Shown here one piece after another: positions 8,860 to 19,700 of a stretch of 26,174 nucleotides of DNA. This stretch comes from Chrysomallon squamiferum. Taxonomy: Eukaryota; Mollusca; Gastropoda; Neomphalida; Peltospiridae. Below the pieces are notes generated by a model that had not been told where the DNA came from, ran no database searches, and worked only from the letters and a program-made list of their open reading frames with translations. The translations under genes and the position numbers were made by a program. The stretch is from contig CM022678.1 in assembly GCA_012295275.1 (NCBI GenBank), positions 8,673,678 through 8,699,851 on the forward strand. The letters run 5' to 3'. Every line of letters begins with the position of its first letter. The stretch's first letter is position 1.

Positions 8860-9365
8860 CTAAAAAGGGAGGTCACATTTCAGTTCTGAGTTCTGTTTCT
8901 GAGAGTCTCAAAAACTACAAAGAAATTCTTCAGACAGAGATGGATGATAAGATTGAGCAACTTCGCCAAGCCGTCGACATCAACGTCGTGGACACCACAG
9001 AAGAGGTCAGAAGGATTGGTAACACACTAATCACAGATTTCACAGCCGCAGTCCACAAAGAACAAGACAGGCTAATAAGAGAAATAGAAAAATCTCAGAA
9101 CTTTGTAAACTCAGAAATAGACAAATTGTTTAGTGAACATAAACATCTGATTGATGAAAATGAAAAGTTTATAAAACTTGGTGAGGGTTTGTTAAAAGAA
9201 AAATCAGAGTCAGACATAAAAACAAATCTTCCAAAATTCACCAAACTTCAAAACACAACTTCAAAGTTTCTGTCAAATTCTCTTTCACAAATAGAAAAAG
9301 CAGAATTCAAAATAAATCTCAGAAAATCTGATAAAAAAAAAAGAAATGTCTGTACACATTGGTGA
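8860..9365 (+). CDS. Exon 2, 5' part: coiled-coil region of TRIM-like protein, ending at a premature TGA
   Basis: After splicing, residue 96 is the Ser formed across the junction, and the frame runs to TGA at 9363-9365, giving 263 residues in total. Residues from about 102 to 250 are rich in Glu, Lys, Leu and Ile with heptad-like spacing, as expected for the dimerising coiled coil of TRIM proteins. There is no Cys/His cluster between RING and coiled coil, so a B-box is missing. The last seven codons before the stop follow a run of ten A's (9333-9342). With one A fewer, the frame would continue open through the linker toward the propeller. I infer that the TGA is a consequence of this indel and is not the ancestral end. 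A truncated RING plus coiled-coil product remains possible, for example as a dominant partner of paralogues, but this is speculation. Confidence 0.75.
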
Positions 9366-9663
9366 AATAAACACAAACATCCAAACAGACACACAGATAA
9401 ACAAAACAGACAGACACACACAACCATTAAACACACAGACACACACACAACACACAAACACCAAACACAAAACACAACACACAGACACACAGATAGACAA
9501 ACAGACAGACACACTCAAACACACAGACACCATTAACACAAAAACACAAGAAGATAAAACAAATCCTTCTGTGTCTTCCATCCTGGTGTCAGGTGAGGAC
9601 AAGAGTAAAATTGTTGTTAGTGATTGTTTCAATAAATGTGTAAAATGTTTTTGTTTAAAATGA
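9343..9663 (+). pseudogene. Exon 2, middle: AC-rich low-complexity linker and first propeller strand region
   Basis: This open stretch is in the frame entered if one A is dropped from the 9333-9342 run. The first roughly 65 codons are an (AC)/(ACAG)-rich tract giving a polar Thr/Gln/Asn/His/Asp linker. From about 9565 it changes to normal protein with the beta-strand pattern of a first NHL-type blade, including a VVSDCFNKCVK stretch that matches the usual D-x-x-NKCVK signature of this class. It ends at an in-frame TGA (9661-9663), and the same frame continues with propeller sequence immediately after, so the TGA looks like a nonsense change inside a blade. I considered an intron across the AC tract, because a good acceptor-like sequence lies at 9591-9592. 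I rejected it because the phases do not fit and blade sequence starts upstream of that site. Confidence 0.6.
9365..9545 (+). repeat. AC / ACAG low-complexity tract inside the coding region
   Basis: The plus strand is almost devoid of G except in ACAG steps and is composed of imperfect ACAC, ACAGAC and AAACAC repeats. It sits between the coiled coil and the first propeller blade. The tract reads open in the linker frame, so it behaves like a microsatellite-derived linker. Confidence 0.8.
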
Positions 9664-9909
9664 AAATCACTGATAAACAAACACGTGACTTCCACTGGTC
9701 CATGCGGTCTTGCTGAGTCACGTGATCAGCAGGGTGATGTTGTTGTTGTCGTTGCTCTGCCAGATGAAAATAAAATATTGTTTTTAAATTTGGAAAACTT
9801 CAAACTGATAAAAACAATTACAACTGGTAAAAAGTATGAGTTTATCTCTGTGTTACCTGGCAACCGTCTCGCGGTCACTGGTGGTGGTCTAATCAGTGCT
9901 TGGACATAC
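9664..9909 (+). pseudogene. Exon 2: propeller blades (second segment, frame as the linker)
   Basis: Propeller sequence continues in the same frame as the linker, downstream of the TGA at 9661. It contains alternating hydrophobic strands, with the segments ALPDENKILFLNL and ISVLPGNRLAVTGG typical of NHL-like repeats in TRIM proteins. A (GTT)n expansion encodes a run of Val around 9739-9753. The frame ends at TGA 9910-9912. The expected continuation, DILTDSGQLINS, lies in the neighbouring frame starting at about 9900, which marks a frameshift of two extra bases or one missing base near 9898-9900. Confidence 0.6.
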
Positions 9910-10304
9910 TGACAGACAGTGGTCAGCTCATTAATTCTATCTCAACAGATTTGATCCCCAGTCCGTGGTTTCTCACAGTTCACGATCAATGTCTGATTGT
10001 TGTGTCACTGAGAGAAAACAGTTTATTTTGTGTGACGTCATCAGGTGACGTCAAATGGAAGTCACGTGATTCAGACAAACTGAGAGACTTGACAGGTGTT
10101 ACATGTGACAGGGAGGGAAATATTTTTGTTTGTAGTTTAAATAGAAATTGTGTTGTTCAGCTGTCTCGAGATGGTAACATTACACGTGACATCCTCACTG
10201 ACCAGGATGGACTGTCCAGTCCTTGGTGTGTCTGTTGTGATGACAACAAACTCTACGTGGAAGATAACAATGAAATAAAAATATTTACGTGGTGTAAAAA
10301 GTAA
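9900..10304 (+). pseudogene. Exon 2, 3' part: C-terminal propeller blades to the natural stop
   Basis: A clean 135-codon frame (stop included) carries about three propeller repeats. Recognisable blade pieces are GVTCDREGNIFVCS, VVQLSRDGNITRDIL and the closing WCVCCDDNKLYV, and the frame ends in TAA at 10302-10304. There is no methionine at the segment start; it is entered by frameshift from the previous segment. The closing segment resembles a normal family C-terminus, so this is the ancestral 3' end. Two TGACGTCA palindromes (10033-10040 and 10046-10053) lie inside this coding stretch and are probably coding coincidences. Confidence 0.65.
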
Positions 10305-10581
10305 ACTTCAAACTGTCTGCTAAGTTAGTTTCACTGAACTGTTTTGAAGTTGAAAGTCCACAGACATTTCTTTCTTGTAAATAAACAGAAAATCAGTTAT
10401 TTATTTACTGTAAGGTAATTAATTTAGTTAATTTGTTTACTTTCTTTATTTTTATTTTTAAATATGTTATTTATTTATTATGAATTACTTTATCGTTTAA
10501 ACTTGCTAAATTACAAAATAGATTTCACTTTAAAACAGACTCTGATTTACTTTTGAAATTTTCACCAAGTTTTGTCATTTT

Positions 10582-10693
<112 letters not shown>

Positions 10694-10783
10694 TCTAAAC
10701 TATTCTATTATTTTGCAAAGTAATTTATTTCAATGAATGTTGTACATATTTGTACATACTACAATGTAATCAGACAAAAGTGC

Positions 10784-10789
10784 AATAAA
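10784..10789 (+). promoter_or_regulatory. Polyadenylation signal AATAAA
   Basis: A canonical hexamer lies 480 bp after the last stop of the TRIM-like gene, with a GTTCTGTCTTTATTT downstream element about 25 bp later. An alternative AATAAA lies at 10380-10385. Such hexamers are common in AT-rich DNA, so the assignment rests on context. Confidence 0.4.
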
Positions 10790-10810
10790 ATATTTATATG
10801 ATAATAAAAA

Positions 10811-10974
10811 AATTGTTCTGTCTTTATTTCATTTAAATTTTAAAACTGTTTTACATTGTTTCGTGATCTCTTTGTCTGTATAGCTACCTATGTATTCACC
10901 TAACTGTATGTATGTCTGTATGTCTGTCTGTCTGTCTGTATAATATAATTAATGTGTATAATATCAGTGTAGAA
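10811..10974. other. Non-coding stretch before the assembly gap, with a (TGTC)n tract
   Basis: TATG/TGTC tetranucleotide steps run at about 10907-10940. Sequence quality ends at the N run. No array unit is visible on this side of the gap, apart from a weak TATCAGTGT match near 10962. Confidence 0.6.
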
Positions 10975-11174
10975 NNNNNNNNNNNNNNNNNNNNNNNNNN
11001 NNNNNNNNNNNNNNNNNNNNNNNNNNNNNNNNNNNNNNNNNNNNNNNNNNNNNNNNNNNNNNNNNNNNNNNNNNNNNNNNNNNNNNNNNNNNNNNNNNNN
11101 NNNNNNNNNNNNNNNNNNNNNNNNNNNNNNNNNNNNNNNNNNNNNNNNNNNNNNNNNNNNNNNNNNNNNNNNNN
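10975..11174. other. Assembly gap of exactly 200 N
   Basis: All 200 bases are N. A round number suggests a scaffolding placeholder, so the true distance between the TRIM-like gene and the array is unknown. Confidence 0.97.
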
Positions 11175-14100
11175 CCATTTCGTGTATCAGTGTGTGTGTA
11201 TCTATGTATGTATATTTTGTGCGTGTGTATCTATGTAAGTATTCTTTGTGCGTGATTTATCTTTATCTCCATTATGTGTATCAGTGTATCTGTGTGTATA
11301 CCTATGTAAGTATGTTTGTGCGTGTGTATCTATGTAAGTATTCTTTGTGCGTGATTTATCTTTATCTCCATTTCGTGTATCAGGGTGTGTGTGTATATCT
11401 ATGTAAGTATACTTTGTGCGTGTTTTATCTTTATCTCCATTATTTGTATCAGTGTCTGTGTGTGTGTAAATCTCTGTAACTATACTTTGTGCGTGATTTT
11501 ATCTTTATCTCCTTTATGTGTATCAGTGTGTGTGTGTGTTTATCTATGTAACTATACTTTGTGCGTGTTTTTTTTTTATCTCCATTATGTGTATCAGTGT
11601 TTCTGTGTGTATATTTATGTAACTATACTTTGTGCGTTTTTTTATCTTTATCTCCATTATGTGTATCAGTGTTTCTGTGTGTGTATTTATGTAAGTATAC
11701 TTTGTGCGGTTTTTTATCTTTATCTCCATTATGTGTATCAGTGTTTCTGTGTGTGTATTTATGTAAGTATACTTTGTGCGTGTTTTATCTTTTACTCTGT
11801 TATGTGTATCAGTGTCTGTCTGTGTGTGTGTGTATCTATGTAAGTATACTTTGTGCCTGTTTTTTCTGTATCTTCATTATGTGTATCAGTGTGTGTGTGT
11901 ATCTATGTTAGAATACTTTGTGCGTGTTTTATCTTTTTCACCATTACGTGTATCACTGAGTGTGTTTGTCTATGTTAGTATGATTTGTGCGTGTTTGATC
12001 TTTATCCTCATTATGTGTATCAGTGTGTGTGTGTCTATGTAAGTAAATATACCATGTGCGTGTTTTATCTTTATTTCCATTATGTGTATCAGTGTGTGTG
12101 TGTGTATATCTATGTAACTATACTTTGAGCGTGATTTATCTTTATCTCCATTATTTGTATCAGTGTATCTGTGTGTGTCTATGTAACTATACTTTGTGCG
12201 TGTTTTTTTACCTTTATCTCCAATATGTGTATCAGTGTGTGTGTGTGTGTCTATGTAAGAATACTTTGTGGGTGTTTTATCTTTATCTCTATTATGTGTA
12301 TCAGTGTCTGTGTGTATATGTGTATCTATGCGAGTATACTTTGTGCGTGTGTATCTATGTAAGTATACTTTGTGCGTGTATTATCTTTATCTTCATTATA
12401 TCTATCAGTGTGTATATCTATGTTAGTATACTTTGTGCGTGTTTTATCTTTTTCACCATTACGTGTATCACTGAGTGTGTGTGTGTCTATGTTAGTATGA
12501 TTTGTGCGTGTTTGATTTTATCCTCATTATGTGTATCAGTGTGTGTATGTGTGTATGTATGTAAGTATACCATGTGCGTGTTTTATCTTTATTTCCATTA
12601 TGTGTATCAGTGTCTGTGTGTGTATCTATTTAAGTATACTTTGTGCGTGATTTATCTTTATCTCCATTATGTGTATCAGTGTATCTGTGTGTATACCTAT
12701 GTAAGTATTTTTTGGGCGTGTTTTTTCTTTATCTCCATTTCGTGTATCAGTGTGTGTGTGTATCTATTAAAGTATACTTTGTGCGTGTATATCTATGTAA
12801 GTAAACTTTATGCGTGTATTATCTTTATCTCCATTATGTGTATCAGTGTCTCTGTGTGTATATCTATGTAACTATACTTTGTGCGTATTTTTTTTATCTT
12901 TATCTCCTTTATGTGTATCAGTGTGTGTGTGTGTGTCTATGTAAGTAAACTTTGTGCGTGTTTTTTATCTTTATCTTCATTTATGTGTATCAGAATGTGT
13001 GTGTGTGTGTCTATGTAAGTAAACTTTGTTCGTGTTTTATCTTTATCTCCATTATGTGTATCAGTGTTGTGTGTGTGTCTATGTAAGTAAACTTTGTTCG
13101 TGTTTTATCTTTATCTCCATTATGTGTATCAGTGTTTGTGTGTGTGTCTATGTAACTATACTTTGTGGGTGTTTTATCTTTATCTCCATTATATGTATCA
13201 GTGTCTGTGTGTTTTATCTTTATCTATTATGTGTATCTTTGTGCGTGTGTGTGTCTATGTAAGTATACTTTGTGCGTGTTTTTATCTTCATTATATCCAT
13301 TATGTCTATATCTATGTTAATATTTCGTGCGTGTTTTATCTTGTTCACCATTAACTGTACTTTGTGCGTGTTTTATCTTGTTCACCATTACGTGTTTCAC
13401 CATTACGTGTATCACTGAGTGTGTGTGTCTATGTTAGTATGATTTGTTCGTGTTTGATTTTATCCTCATTATGTGTATCAGTGTGTGTATGTGTGTATCT
13501 ATGTAAGTATACCATGTGCGTGTTTTATCTTTATTTCCATTATGTGTATCAGTGTCTGTGTGTGTATCTATTTAAGTATACTTTGTGCGTGATTTTTCTT
13601 TATCTCCATTATGTGTATCAGTGTGTATCTATGTGTATACCTATGTAAGTATTTTTGGGGGGCGTGTTTTTTCTTTATCTCCATTTCGTGTATCAGTGTG
13701 TGTGTGTATCTATTAAAGTATACTTTGTGCGTGTATATCTATGTAAGTATACTTTGTCCGTGTATTATCTTTATCTCCATTATGTGTATCAGTGTCTGTG
13801 TGTGTATATCTATGTAACTATACTTTGTGCGTATTTTTTATCTTTATCTCCTTTATGTGTATCAGTGTGTGTGTGTATCTATGTAAGTAAACTTTGTGCG
13901 TGTTTTTTTATCTTTATCTGCTATCTGTGTATCAGTGTGTGTGTGTGTGTCTATGTAAGTAAACTTTGTTCGTGTTTTATCCGTATCTCCATTATGTGCA
14001 TCAGTGTTTCTGTATGTGTATTTATGTAAGTATACTTTGTGAGTGTTTTATCTTTATCTGCATTAAGTGTATCAGTGTGTGTGTTTGTGTCTATGTAAGT

Positions 14101-14540
14101 AAACTTTGTTCGTGTTTTATCTTTATCTCCATTATGTGTATCAGTGTTTCTGTGTGTGTCTTTATGTAACTATACTTTGTGCGTGTTTTATCTTTACCTC
14201 TATTATGTGTATCAGTGTCTGTGTGTGTGTGTGTATCTATGTGAGTATACTTTGTGCATGTGTACCTATGTAAGTATACTTTGTGCGTGTATTATCTTTA
14301 TCTCCATTATGTGTATCAGTTGCTGTGTGTGTATATCTATGTAACTATACTTTGTGCGTGTTTTTTTATCTTTATCTCCATTATGTGTATCAGTGTGTCT
14401 GTCTATATCTATGTAACTATACTTTGTGCCTGTTTTTTATCTGTATCTCCTTTATGTGTATCAAGTGTGTTGTGTATCTATGTAAGTATACTTTGTGCGT
14501 GTGTATCTATGTAAGTATACTTTGTGCGTGTTTTATCTTT
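11175..14540 (+). repeat. Higher-order block, first copy
   Basis: A series of variant units occurs here in a fixed order: CCATTTCGTG units at 11175, 11368, 12735 and 13681; CACCATTACGTG units near 11938, 12454 and 13386; and an ACTCTGTTATG unit near 11793. The same order recurs at about 16727-20170. Offsets range from 5552 to 5641 bp, changing by small indels. Confidence 0.85.
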
Positions 14541-14849
14541 ATCTCCATTATGTGTATCAGTGTGTCTGTGTGTTGTATCTATGTAAGTATACTTTGTGCG
14601 TGTTTTATCTTTATCTCCATTATGTGTATCAGTGTCTGTGTGTGTGTATCTATGTAACTATACTTTGTGCGTGTTTTATCTTTATCTCCATTATGTGTAT
14701 CAGTGTCTGTGTGTGTATCTCTGTAACTATACTTTGTGCGTGATTTTTATCTTTATCTCCTTTATGTGTGTCAGTGTGTGTGTGTGTGTCTCTATGTAAC
14801 TATACTTTGTGCGTGTTTTGTCTTTATCTCCATTATGTGTATCAGTGTT

Positions 14850-15740
14850 TCTGTGTGTGTATTTATGTAACTATACTTTGTGCGTGTTTTATCTTTTACT
14901 CTGTTATGTGTATCAGTGTCTGTCTGTGTGTGTGTGTATCTATGTAAGTATACTTTGTGCCTGTTTTTTCTGTATCTTCATTATGTGTATCAGTGTGTGT
15001 ATCTATGTTAGAATACTTTGTGCGTGTTTTATCTTTTTCACCATTACGTGTATCACTGAGTGTGTTTGTCTATGTTAGTATGATTTGTGCGTGTTTGATC
15101 TTTATCTCCATTATGTGTATCAGTGTGTGTGTGTGTGTATATGTAAGTATACTTTGTGCGTGTTTTTTCTTTATTTCCATTATGTGTATCAGTGTGTGTG
15201 TGTGTATATCTATGTAACTATACTTTGAGCGTGATTTATCTTTATCTCCATTATTTGTATCAGTGTATCTGTGTGTATCTATGTAACTATACTTTGTGCG
15301 TGTTTTTTCTTTATCTCCATTATGTGCATCAGTGTCTGTGTGTAAATTATGTAACTATACTTTATGCGATTTTTTTATCTTTATCTCCTTTATGGGTATC
15401 AGTGTGTGTGTGTGTGTGTGTTTCTATGTAACTATACTTTGTGCGTGTTTTTTTACCTTTATCTCCATTATGTGTATCAGTGTGTGTGTGTGTGTATCTA
15501 TGTAAGAATACTTTGTGCGTGTTTTATCTTTATCTCCATTATGTGTATCAGTGTTTCTGTGTGTGTATTTATGTAACTATACTTTGTGGGTGTTTTATCT
15601 GTATCTCTATTATGTGTATCAGTGTCTGTATGTATGTGTATCTATGCGAGTATACTTTGTGCGTGTGTATCTATGTAAGTATACTTTGTGCGTGTATTAT
15701 CTTTATCTTCATTATATCTATCAGTGTGTATATCTATGTT
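14850..15740 (+). repeat. Higher-order block, partial third copy
   Basis: The run from the ACTCTGTTATG unit (about 14896), through the CACCATTACGTG unit (about 15038), to the TTCATTATATCTATCAG unit (about 15708) repeats the order seen from about 11790 to 12410 and from 17295 to 18055. Confidence 0.8.
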
Positions 15741-16726
15741 AGTATGATTTGTGCGTGTTTTTTATCTTTATCTTCATTATGTGTATCAGTGTGTGTGTGT
15801 GTACCTATGTAAGTAAGCTTTGTTCCTGTTTTATCTTTATGTCCATTATGTGTATCAGTGTGTGTGTGTGTGTGTATTTATGTAACTATACTTTGTTCCT
15901 GTTTTATCTTTATCTCCATTATGTGTATCAGTGTGTGTGTGTGTGTGTCTGTATGTAAGTATACTTTGTTCGTGTTTTATCTTTATCTCCATTATGTGTA
16001 TCAGTGTGTGTGTGTGTGTGTCTATGTAAGTAAGCTTTGTTCCTGTTTTATCCTTATCTCCATTATGGGTATCAGTGTCTGTGTGTGTACCTATGTAAGT
16101 AAGCTTTGTTCCTGTTTTATCTTTATCTTCATTATGTGTATCAGTGTGTGTGTGTGTACCTATGTAAGTAAGCTTTGTTCCTGTTTTATCTTTATCTCCA
16201 TTATGGGTATCAGTGTCTGTGTGTGTATCTATGTAAGTATGCTTTGTTCCTGTTTTATCTTTATCTCCATTATGTGTATCAGGGTATCTGTGTGTATCTA
16301 TGTGTATACCTATGTAAGTATTTTTTTGGGCGTGTTTTTTCTTTATCTCCATTTCGTGTATCAGTGTGTGTGTGTATCTATGTAAGTATACTTTGTTCGT
16401 GTTTTATCTTTATCTCCATTATGTGTATCAGTGTGTTTGTGTGCCTATGTAAGTAAACTTTGTTCGTGTTTTATCTTTATCTCCATTATGTGTATCAGTG
16501 TTTCTGTGTGTGTCTTTATGTAACTATACTTTGTGCGTGTTTTATCTTTACCTCTATTATGTGTATCAGTGTCTGTGTGTGTGTATCTATGTGAGTATAC
16601 TTTGTGCGTGTGTATCTATGTAAGTATACTTTGTGCGTGTATTATCTTTATCTCCATTATGTGTATCAGTGTCTGTGTGTGTATATCTATGTAACTATAC
16701 TTTGTGCGTGTTTTTTATCTTTATCT

Positions 16727-19700
16727 CCATTTCGTGTATCAGTGTGTGTGTATCTATGTATGTATATTTTGTGCGTGTGTATCTATGTAAGTATTCTTTG
16801 TGCGTGATTTATCTTTATCTCCATTATGTGTATCAGTGTATCTGTGTGTATACCTATGTAAGTATACTTTGTGCGTGTGTATCTATGTAAGTATTCTTTG
16901 TGCGTGATTTATCTTTATCTCCATTTCGTGTATCAGTGTGTGTGTATCTATGTAAGTATACTTTGTGCGTGTGTATCTATGTAAGTATACTTTGTGCGTG
17001 TATTATCTTTATCTCCATTATTTGTATCAGTGTCTGTGTGTGGAAATCTCTGTAACTATACTTTGTGCGTGATTTTTATTTTTATCTCCTTTATGTGTGT
17101 CAGTGTGTGTGTGTGTGTCTATGTAACTATACTTTGTGCGTGTTCTGTCTTTGTCTCCATTATGTGTATCAGTGTTTCTGTGTGTGTATTTATGTAAGTA
17201 TACTTTGTGAGATTTGTATCTTTATCTCCATTATGTGTATCAGTGTTTCTGTGTGTGTATTTATGTAAGTATACTTTGTGCGTGTTTTATCTTTTACTCT
17301 GTTATGTGTATCAGTGTCTGTCTGTGTGTGTGTGTATCTATGTAAGTATACTTTGTGCCTGTTTTTTCTGTATCTTCATTATGTGTATCAGTGTGTGTAT
17401 CTATGTTAGAATACTTTGTGCGTGTTTTATCTTTTTCACCATTACGTGTATCACTGAGTGTGTTTGTCTATGTTAGTATGATTTGTGCGTGTTTGATCTT
17501 TATCCTCATTATGTGTATCAGTGTGTGTGTGTCTATGTAAGTACACCATGTGCGTGTTTTATCTTTATTTCCATTATGTGTATCAGTGTGTGTGTGTGTA
17601 TATCTATGTAACTATACTTTGAGCGTGATTTATCTTTATCTCCATTATTTGTATCAGTGTATCTGTGTGTATCTATGTAACTATACTTTGTGCGTGTTTT
17701 TTCTTTATCTCCATTATGTGCATCAGTGTCTGTGTGTAAATTATGTAACTATACTTTTTGCGATTTTTTTATCTTTATCTCCTTTATGGGTATCAGTGTG
17801 TGTGTGTGTGTGTGTGTGTCTATGTAACTATACTTTGTGCGTGTTTTTTTACCTTTATCTCCAATATGTGTATCAGTGTGTGTGTGTGTGTCTATGTAAG
17901 AATACTTTGTGGGTGTTTTATCTTTATCTCTATTATGTGTATCAGTGTCTGTGTGTATGTGTATCTATGCGAGTATACTTTGTGCGTGTGTATCTATGTA
18001 AGTATACTTTGTGCGTGTATTATCTTTATCTTCATTATATCTATCAGTGTGTATATCTATGTTAGTATACTTTGTGCGTGTTTTATCTTTTTCACCATTA
18101 CGTGTATCACTGAGTGTGTGTGTGTCTATGTTAGTATGATTTGTGCGTGTTTGATTTTGTCCTCATTATGTGAATCAGTGTGTGTATGTGTGTATGTATG
18201 TAAGTATACCATGTGCGTGTTTTATCTTTATTTCCATTATGTGTATCAGTGTCTGTGTGTGTATCTATTTAAGTATACTTTGTGCGTGATTTATCTTTAT
18301 CTCCATTATGTGTATCAGTGTATCTGTGTGTATACCTATGTAAGTATTTTTTTAAGGCGTGTTTTTTCTTTATCTCCATTTCGTGTATCAGTGTGTGTGT
18401 GTATCTATTAAAGTATACTTTGTGCGTGTATATCTATGTAAGTAAACTTTATGCGTGTATTATCTTTATCTCCATTATGTGTATCAGTGTCTCTGTGTGT
18501 ATATCTATGTAACTATACTTTGTGCGTATTTTTTTTATCTTTATCTCCTTTATGTGTATCAGTGTGTGTGTGTGTGTGTGTCTATGTAAGTAAACTTTGT
18601 TCGTGTTTTATCTTTATCTTCATTATGTGTATCAGAATGTGTGTGTGTGTGTCTATGTAAGTAAACTTTGTTCGTGTTTTATCTTTATCTTCATTATGTG
18701 TATCAGTGTGTGTGTGCCTATGTAAGTAAACTTTGTTCGTGTTTTATCTTTATCTCCATTATGTGTATCAGTGTTTCTGTGTGTGTATTTATGTAACTAT
18801 ACTTTGTGGGTGTTTTATCTTTATCTCCATTATATGTATCAGTGTCTGTGTGTGTATGTGTATCTATGCGAGTGTACTTCGTGCGTGTGTATCTATGTAA
18901 GTATACTTTGTGCGTGTTTTTCTTTATCTTCATTATATCTATCAGTGTCTATATCTATGTTAATATACTTCGTGCGTGTTTTATCTTGTTCACCATTACG
19001 TGTATCACTGAGTGTGTGTGTCTATGTTATTATGATTTGTTCGGATTTGATTTTATCCTCATTATGTGTATCAATGTGTGTATGTGTATATCTATGTAAG
19101 TATACCATGTGCGTGTTTTATCTTTATTTCCATTATGTGTATCAGTGTCTGTGTGTGTATCTATTTAAGTATACTTTGTGCGTGATTTTTCTTTATCTCC
19201 ATTATGTGTATCAGTGTGTATCTATGTGTATACCTATGTAAGTATTTTTGGGGGGCGTGTTTTTTCTTTATCTCCATTTCGTGTATCAGTGTGTGTGTGT
19301 ATCTATTAAAGTATACTTTGTGCGTGTATATCTATGTAAGTATACTTTGTCCGTGTATGATCTTTATCTCCATTATGTGTATCAGTGTCTGTCTGTGTTT
19401 CTATATATATGTAACTATACTTTGTGCGTATTTTTTTATCTTTATCTCCTTTATGTGTATCAGTGTGTGTGTGTATCTATGTAAGTAAACTTTGTGCGTG
19501 TTTTTTTATCTTTATCTGCTTTATGTGTATCAGTGTGTGTGTGTCTGTGTCTATGTAAGTAAACTTTGTTCGTGTTTTATCCGTATCTCCATTATGTGCA
19601 TCAGTGTTTCTGTATGTGTATTTATGTAAGTATACTTTGTGAGTGTTTTATCTTTATCTCCATATAGTGTATCAGTGTGTGTGTGTGTGTCTATGTAAGT

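Larger units (their letters stand above)
8280..10304 (+). pseudogene. TRIM-like RING / coiled-coil / NHL-type propeller gene with disrupted 3' half
   Basis: This is a two-exon gene of the RING-coiled-coil-propeller class, whose members are usually E3 ubiquitin ligases: the RING recruits an E2, the coiled coil dimerises, and the propeller binds substrate or RNA. Exon 1 (8280-8565) and the start of exon 2 (8860 onward) join in phase across GT/AG sites. Three disruptions separate the N-terminal half from the propeller: a frame change at the A10 run 9333-9342, an in-frame TGA at 9661-9663, and a second frame change (two extra bases or one lost) at about 9898-9900. The propeller still reads as good protein between them, so decay is recent or some lesions are assembly errors. 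As written, the spliced product stops at 9363-9365 and has 263 residues. No B-box is seen. Assignment to the broad family is firm; naming an orthologue is not possible. Whether this is a pseudogene, a truncated functional gene or an error-laden intact gene is open. Confidence 0.65.

Noticed and set aside
9362-9592. Intron across the AC-rich tract
   Set aside because: A GTGAAA donor and a decent acceptor exist, but joining them gives an incompatible phase and would remove the start of the first propeller blade.
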